The notes under the pieces were generated by a model, which saw only the letters and a program-made list of their open reading frames with translations, did not search any database and was not told the origin of the DNA. Position numbers and translations under genes: made by a program. Shown piece by piece: positions 59,906 through 64,000 of a stretch of DNA of 64,000 nt. Source of the stretch: Adlercreutzia sp. ZJ141 (GTDB lineage Bacteria > Actinomycetota > Coriobacteriia > Coriobacteriales > Eggerthellaceae); assembly GCF_011038965.1 (NCBI RefSeq), contig NZ_JAAKEB010000003.1, positions 1-64,000 of the forward strand, written 5' to 3'. Position 1 is the stretch's first letter. Each line of letters starts with the position of its first letter.

Positions 59906-60805
59906 ATGATCATAGAAACGCTGTCGACCTTTCCCGGCATGTACGAATCGGTGATGGGTTCTTCGATGATGCGCATTGCCCAAGAGAAGGGTATTATCGA
60001 TTTTTTCGCGCACGACTTGCGCGATTGGACGCATGATAAGCATCGCACCACCGATGATGAGCCGTATGGCGGTGGTGCTGGGCTGGTGATGAAGTGCGAG
60101 CCAATCTTCGAAGCTGTCGATGATATTGCTGGCAACTCTACTCTCGTCACCCCGCTTCTCGGGCAAAGGAACGCTCTGTCGCTCAGACAGTCCTGTTCGT
60201 ACAAAAGTGCCGCTGGCGCTTTTGACTCGTGCGGAACTCGCTTAGTGAGCACACCTTCACCTGAGGAACGGGGTGATGTCAACGCTCCCAAGCCCACCAT
60301 CATTTTCCTTGCGCCGCAAGGCCAGCGTTTCGATGATGCGTTGGCGTGCGAGCTGGCGCGTGAAGAGCGCCTGTTGTTCGTGTGCGGGCATTACGAGGGC
60401 ATTGACGAGCGAGCGTATGCGCTGGCTGATCGAGTGATATCGCTTGGTGACTATGTGCTTACCTCAGGTGAGCTTGCCAGCATGGTGATTATCGACGCCG
60501 TGGTACGCAAGCTGCCTGGGGTGCTGGGGGCTCAAGGAGGGGCAGAAACTGAAAGCTTCGCCGACGGCTTGCTGGAATACCCTCAGTACACTCGCCCAGC
60601 GGTGTTTCGGGGTATGGAAGTGCCGCCTGTTCTGCTATCGGGAGATCACGGGAAGGTCGATCGGTGGCGCCGCGAGCAAAGCCTTGAACGTACGGCGCGC
60701 ATGCGACCCGATTTGCTTGAAGGTATGTCTTTGCCCAACGCCGACCTCGAATTTCTGCAATCTTTGTCAATCGGGGAGCGGTGCGCATCCGACGCGCTAT
60801 CATAA
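59906..60805 (+). CDS. trmD: tRNA (guanine(37)-N1)-methyltransferase with in-frame insertion
   Basis: A 299-residue SPOUT methyltransferase making m1G37. Family motifs are DDEPYGGGAGLVMK, LAPQGQRFDD, CGHYEGIDER and GDYVLTSGELASMVIIDAV. Residues about 81-124 are extra compared with the usual 245-255 residues and are coded by an imperfect palindrome of 130 bases. The insertion lies before the strand leading to LAPQG, at a surface loop position, and keeps the frame open. All motifs around it are intact, so the enzyme is probably active. Confidence 0.94.
   Translation: MIIETLSTFPGMYESVMGSSMMRIAQEKGIIDFFAHDLRDWTHDKHRTTDDEPYGGGAGLVMKCEPIFEAVDDIAGNSTLVTPLLGQRNALSLRQSCSYKSAAGAFDSCGTRLVSTPSPEERGDVNAPKPTIIFLAPQGQRFDDALACELAREERLLFVCGHYEGIDERAYALADRVISLGDYVLTSGELASMVIIDAVVRKLPGVLGAQGGAETESFADGLLEYPQYTRPAVFRGMEVPPVLLSGDHGKVDRWRREQSLERTARMRPDLLEGMSLPNADLEFLQSLSIGERCASDALS
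60147..60276. repeat. Palindromic element inserted in trmD
   Basis: Arms 60147-60211 and 60215-60276 are imperfect reverse complements around a GCT centre. Clear paired blocks are TCACCCCG/CGGGGTGA at the ends and AAAAGTGCC/GGCGCTTTT at the centre. Roughly two thirds of positions pair. The arms coincide with the extra 44 residues of TrmD. No second copy was noticed in this window. Confidence 0.7.
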
Positions 60806-60822
60806 ACAGCCACGTCAATTTC

Positions 60823-60852
60823 CGCACCGAATTTGTCTTCGGCGCGTTTTTT
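60823..60852 (+). terminator. Terminator between trmD and lepB
   Basis: CGCACCGAA and TTCGGCGCG pair with one mismatch, followed by TTTTTT. Confidence 0.7.
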
Positions 60853-60873
60853 ATGTGAAAGGATGTTTGGGGT

Positions 60874-61440
60874 ATGGATTCCGGCAGGCACGCCGATCGC
60901 CCACGTGGCGGCATCATCAGGTCGTTCTTTAGCCTGATCATTATGGTCGCCTTTGTGGTGGCTTGCTCGTGGGCGCTTCGGACGTTCGTGTTCCAGCCCT
61001 ACGAAATTCCTTCGGGGTCGATGGAGACTACCATCATGCCTGGTGACATGGTGTTTGCCGAGAAAATCAGCTACTACCTGCGTGACCCTGAACCAGGTGA
61101 CATCGTAACGTTTAATGATCCGCAAATTCCCGGCCGCATTCTCATCAAGCGATGCATTGCGACCGCGGGGCAAACCATCAACATCAATGACGCCGACGGG
61201 TTAGTCTACGTTGATGGCGTGCCACTTAATGAGCCGTACGTGAACGGTGAGCCGTCTTATACGCTTTCGGGGGGCGTGTCGTTCCCGTATACCGTACCTG
61301 TTGGGTGCATCTGGGTCATGGGTGACAACCGCACGAACTCCCAAGATTCCCGCTATTTCGGCGCAGTTCCCATCTCGTCGGTGACGGGCAAGGCTGCGCT
61401 GGTATATTGGCCCATTACGAGCTTTGGCCTGCTGGAATAG
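60874..61440 (+). CDS. lepB: signal peptidase I
   Basis: A 188-residue membrane serine protease that removes signal peptides. One N-terminal membrane helix (about 16-36) is followed by the catalytic serine in PSGSMETTIMPGD, the lysine in RILIKRCIA and MGDNRTNSQDSRYFG. It ends the ribosome-linked rpsP cluster after a terminator. Confidence 0.95.
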   Translation: MDSGRHADRPRGGIIRSFFSLIIMVAFVVACSWALRTFVFQPYEIPSGSMETTIMPGDMVFAEKISYYLRDPEPGDIVTFNDPQIPGRILIKRCIATAGQTININDADGLVYVDGVPLNEPYVNGEPSYTLSGGVSFPYTVPVGCIWVMGDNRTNSQDSRYFGAVPISSVTGKAALVYWPITSFGLLE

Positions 61441-61482
61441 TGAGCAGTAGGGTTTACGCATACGGAGAAGGAGGGGACATCG

Positions 61483-62454
61483 ATGTCCACCATAGGTGAT
61501 CGTCTCGCATGCGCTGCGTGCGAGCAGCCGCCGACGTTCCAAGACGTCATCATGAATTTGCAGCGCTACTGGGGCGACCAGGGCTGCGTGGTGCTGCAGC
61601 CGTACGACAACGAGGTGGGTGCCGGCACGAACGCGCCTGCCACCACGCTGCGCTCGCTGGGGCCCGACACGTGGCGCACCTGCTACGTGCAGGGCAGTCG
61701 CCGTCCCACCGACGGCCGTTACGGCGAAAACCCCAACCGCACCCAGCACTACTTCCAGTTTCAGGTGCTTATGAAGCCCTCGCCCGACAATATTCAGGAT
61801 CTGTATCTGGGAAGCTTGCGCGCCATCGGCGTCGATGTCGACGCGCATGACGTGCGTTTCGTGGAAGACGACTGGGAGTCGCCGACGCTCGGTGCCTGGG
61901 GTCTTGGCTGGGAAGTGTGGATCGACGGCATGGAAGTAACTCAGTTCACGTACTTCCAGCAGGTAGGCGGTTTCGAATGCGCGCCCGTGCCGGTTGAGAT
62001 TGCCTACGGTTTGGAGCGCCTGACTATGTTCGTGCAGGGTGTGGACAGCATGTTCGATATCGTGTGGAGCCGCGGTGCCGACGGCGTGGAATTCACTTAC
62101 GGCGATGTGTATTTGGAAAACGAGCGCCAGTACTCGACGTTTAACTTCGAGGTTGCTGACACTGACTTTTTGTTCCAGGAGTTCAACGACCGCGAGGCCG
62201 AGTGCATGCGCACGCTTGAGGCGGGGCTGCCGCTGCCGGCTTACGACAGCGTGTTGAAGTGCTGCCACACGTTCAACCTGCTGGATGCGCGTGGTGTGAT
62301 TTCTGCCACCGAGCGCATGGCCTACATCCTGCGCGTGCGCACGTTAGCTAAGGCGGTGTGTGCGTCGTACATGAAGCACGTGGTGGGTATCGAGGTTGAA
62401 GACGATACGCCTGCATCTGCAACCGCTGAAGGGAAGGAGGCCGCTCGTGGCTAA
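61483..62454 (+). CDS. glyQ: glycyl-tRNA synthetase alpha subunit
   Basis: A 323-residue catalytic subunit of the alpha2beta2 enzyme. [25 protein letters not shown] and [23 protein letters not shown] are family signatures. AAGGAGGGG lies upstream of the ATG. Its stop overlaps the glyS start by 8 bases. Confidence 0.97.
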   Translation: MSTIGDRLACAACEQPPTFQDVIMNLQRYWGDQGCVVLQPYDNEVGAGTNAPATTLRSLGPDTWRTCYVQGSRRPTDGRYGENPNRTQHYFQFQVLMKPSPDNIQDLYLGSLRAIGVDVDAHDVRFVEDDWESPTLGAWGLGWEVWIDGMEVTQFTYFQQVGGFECAPVPVEIAYGLERLTMFVQGVDSMFDIVWSRGADGVEFTYGDVYLENERQYSTFNFEVADTDFLFQEFNDREAECMRTLEAGLPLPAYDSVLKCCHTFNLLDARGVISATERMAYILRVRTLAKAVCASYMKHVVGIEVEDDTPASATAEGKEAARG

Positions 62455-64000
62455 TCTGCATACGCTTGCCTTCGAGATAGGTACCGAAGAAATTCCCGCA
62501 TTTGACCTGCATAGCGCCACAGGGCAGCTCGAGAAGCTGGTGCCCGCAGCACTTGATGCCGTACGTATCCCGCATGGCGATGTTTCTATCTACACTACTC
62601 CGCGTCGCTTGATTGCGATCGTGGCCGATGTTGCAGATACTACAGAAGCCCTCGAAGAGGTGTTTCGCGGCCCGTCGGCAAAGATTGCGTTCGACGAGGC
62701 GGGTAACCCCACAAAGGCCGCCATTGGTTTCGCGCGCGGCAAAGGTGTCGACGTTGCCGATTTGGTGCGTCGCGAGGAAAACGGTACAGATTACGTATTC
62801 GCTACCCGCACGGTGGCGGCGAGTGATGTGGCTGAGCTTCTGCCCAGCGTGCTGCGCGGCGTTATCGAGGATATCTCGTGGCCGAAGTCGTGCCGCTGGG
62901 GTGCTACGCGCGAGTACTTTTCGCGTCCGGTGCGCTGGCTGGTGGCGATGCTTGACGAGCGTGTGATCCCGGTGGAGTTCGCCGGCCTTACTGCGGGCAA
63001 CCTTACCTATGGTCATCGCTTCTTGGCACCTGGCCCGCACGAGGTAAAAACTGCTTCTGACCTGCTGTCTGTGGTGGAAGCGGCGCACGTGGTTACTAGC
63101 GAAGCGGCGCGTGAGGCTGCCATTCGTGCTGGCGTGGCGCTTGCGGAGCGTGCAACCGGCGCTCGTGCCGAGCTGCCGGCAAAGACGTTGCTTGAAGTGG
63201 TGAACCTCTGCGAGCAGCCTACTGTTTTGGTAGGCACTTTCGACGAGGAATTCCTGCGCGTGCCAGAAGAGATTATCGTTGACGCCATGCTCATGCATCA
63301 ACGTTACTTCCCGCTGTATAACGAGGCGGGCAAGCTTACGAATAACTTCATCGTGGTGAGCAACGGCAATCCGGAATGCGCTGCTACTATCACACAAGGC
63401 AACGAGCGTGTGGTGCGCGCTCGCTTGTCAGACGCCAAGTTCTTCTATGAGGAAGACCTGAAACGTCCGCTTGAAGCGTACGTCGACCGGCTTGACGAAG
63501 TGGTGTTCCAGGAGAGCTTGGGCACCATGAAAGCGAAGACTGAGCGCACAGAGCGTGTGGTGAAAAAGTTAGCGGAAGCCGCCGAGCTGCCCGCCGATGA
63601 AGCGGCAGATGCGGTGCGTGCGGCGCATCTTGCCAAGGCTGACCTGGTAACCAATGCTGTGGTGGAGTTTACGAGCGTGCAGGGCATCATGGGTTCGTAC
63701 TACGCGCTCGCTTCGAACGAGCACGCGCGCGTGGCTCAGGCTATCGCCGACCACTACCGCCCGCGCTTCGCCGGCGACGAGCTGCCCGCTACCACGGTAG
63801 GCCGTCTGGTGGCGACTGCCGACAAACTTGACACCATCTGTGGTTTGTTCGCGGTGGGGCAAGGTCCCACGGGTTCATCCGATCCGTTTGCTTTACGCCG
63901 CAGCGCTATTGGCATCGTGAACATGCTGCAGGCGGGGCTTCCGGTGTCACTCGTGCAGGCAGTGGATGCTTCGCTTGCCACCTACCAAGACGCTGGAGTT
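62447..64000 (+). CDS. glyS: glycyl-tRNA synthetase beta subunit (partial)
   Basis: The open frame from GTG 62447 runs to the end of the window (518 codons) without a stop; the full protein should be about 690 residues. GGGAAGGAGG is 6 bases upstream. The start ([16 protein letters not shown]) and [21 protein letters not shown] and LRRSAIGIV are GlyS hallmarks. It overlaps glyQ by 8 bases. Confidence 0.96.
   Translation, partial: MANLHTLAFEIGTEEIPAFDLHSATGQLEKLVPAALDAVRIPHGDVSIYTTPRRLIAIVADVADTTEALEEVFRGPSAKIAFDEAGNPTKAAIGFARGKGVDVADLVRREENGTDYVFATRTVAASDVAELLPSVLRGVIEDISWPKSCRWGATREYFSRPVRWLVAMLDERVIPVEFAGLTAGNLTYGHRFLAPGPHEVKTASDLLSVVEAAHVVTSEAAREAAIRAGVALAERATGARAELPAKTLLEVVNLCEQPTVLVGTFDEEFLRVPEEIIVDAMLMHQRYFPLYNEAGKLTNNFIVVSNGNPECAATITQGNERVVRARLSDAKFFYEEDLKRPLEAYVDRLDEVVFQESLGTMKAKTERTERVVKKLAEAAELPADEAADAVRAAHLAKADLVTNAVVEFTSVQGIMGSYYALASNEHARVAQAIADHYRPRFAGDELPATTVGRLVATADKLDTICGLFAVGQGPTGSSDPFALRRSAIGIVNMLQAGLPVSLVQAVDASLATYQDAGV

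Overview
The window is ordinary bacterial chromosome carrying two accessory segments. It suggests an anaerobic actinobacterium of the class Coriobacteriia (Eggerthella/Slackia-like). The reasons are a DivIVA-like gene followed by a DUF177 gene, Tat-exported flavin and molybdenum reductases with NrfC/NrfD-type partners, a membrane-spanning LuxR regulator, an alpha/beta glycyl-tRNA synthetase and a GC-rich base composition. The genus is not resolved from sequence alone.

Layout. 1-5.7 kb: trmL, serC, then on the minus strand scpA-scpB-rluB and a site-2 protease. 6.1-7.5 kb: a YjiH-like membrane protein, then a 374-bp repeat element whose internally deleted relative lies at 2.1 kb. 8.4-13.7 kb: tyrA-aroA-cmk-plsC-ispH, tightly packed or overlapping. 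13.9-22.8 kb: first accessory segment, with an LTA-synthase-like sulfatase, a HEPN/MNT toxin-antitoxin pair whose antitoxin has a ribbon-helix-helix-like N-terminus, and a minus-strand respiratory operon (flavoprotein reductase, NrfC-like and NrfD-like subunits, pentaheme lipoprotein cytochrome) next to the membrane LuxR regulator. 23.0-39.9 kb: DUF512 protein-der-plsY-gpsA, rpe, a cysteine desulfurase, a PHP phosphatase, a NIF3 protein, a zinc-ribbon protein, rpmB, Asp23, fakA-like, recG, rsmD, coaD, a DivIVA-like protein and DUF177. 40.0-48.9 kb: second accessory segment, with a LysR regulator, a DmsA/DmsB-like molybdoenzyme, two TorD-like chaperones, a broken DUF4143 gene and a lone AAA ATPase. 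It separates DUF177 from rpmF. 49.4-64.0 kb: rpmF-plsX-rnc-smc-ftsY-ffh, a GNAT protein, rpsP-khpA-rimM-trmD-lepB, glyQ and glyS, the last running off the window.

How it works together. The housekeeping blocks serve aromatic amino acids, lipid and isoprenoid synthesis, chromosome condensation, signal recognition and translation. The two accessory segments each offer an anaerobic respiratory outlet with its own regulator. The region is rich in repeats: a family of 15-nt TGACCC..TGTCAC words lies on both sides of the second segment and inside the first; a long imperfect palindrome is carried in frame inside trmD; and short tandem repeats code for low-complexity stretches in TyrA, IspH and the DUF512 protein. 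No tRNA, rRNA, CRISPR array or insertion-sequence transposase was recognised.
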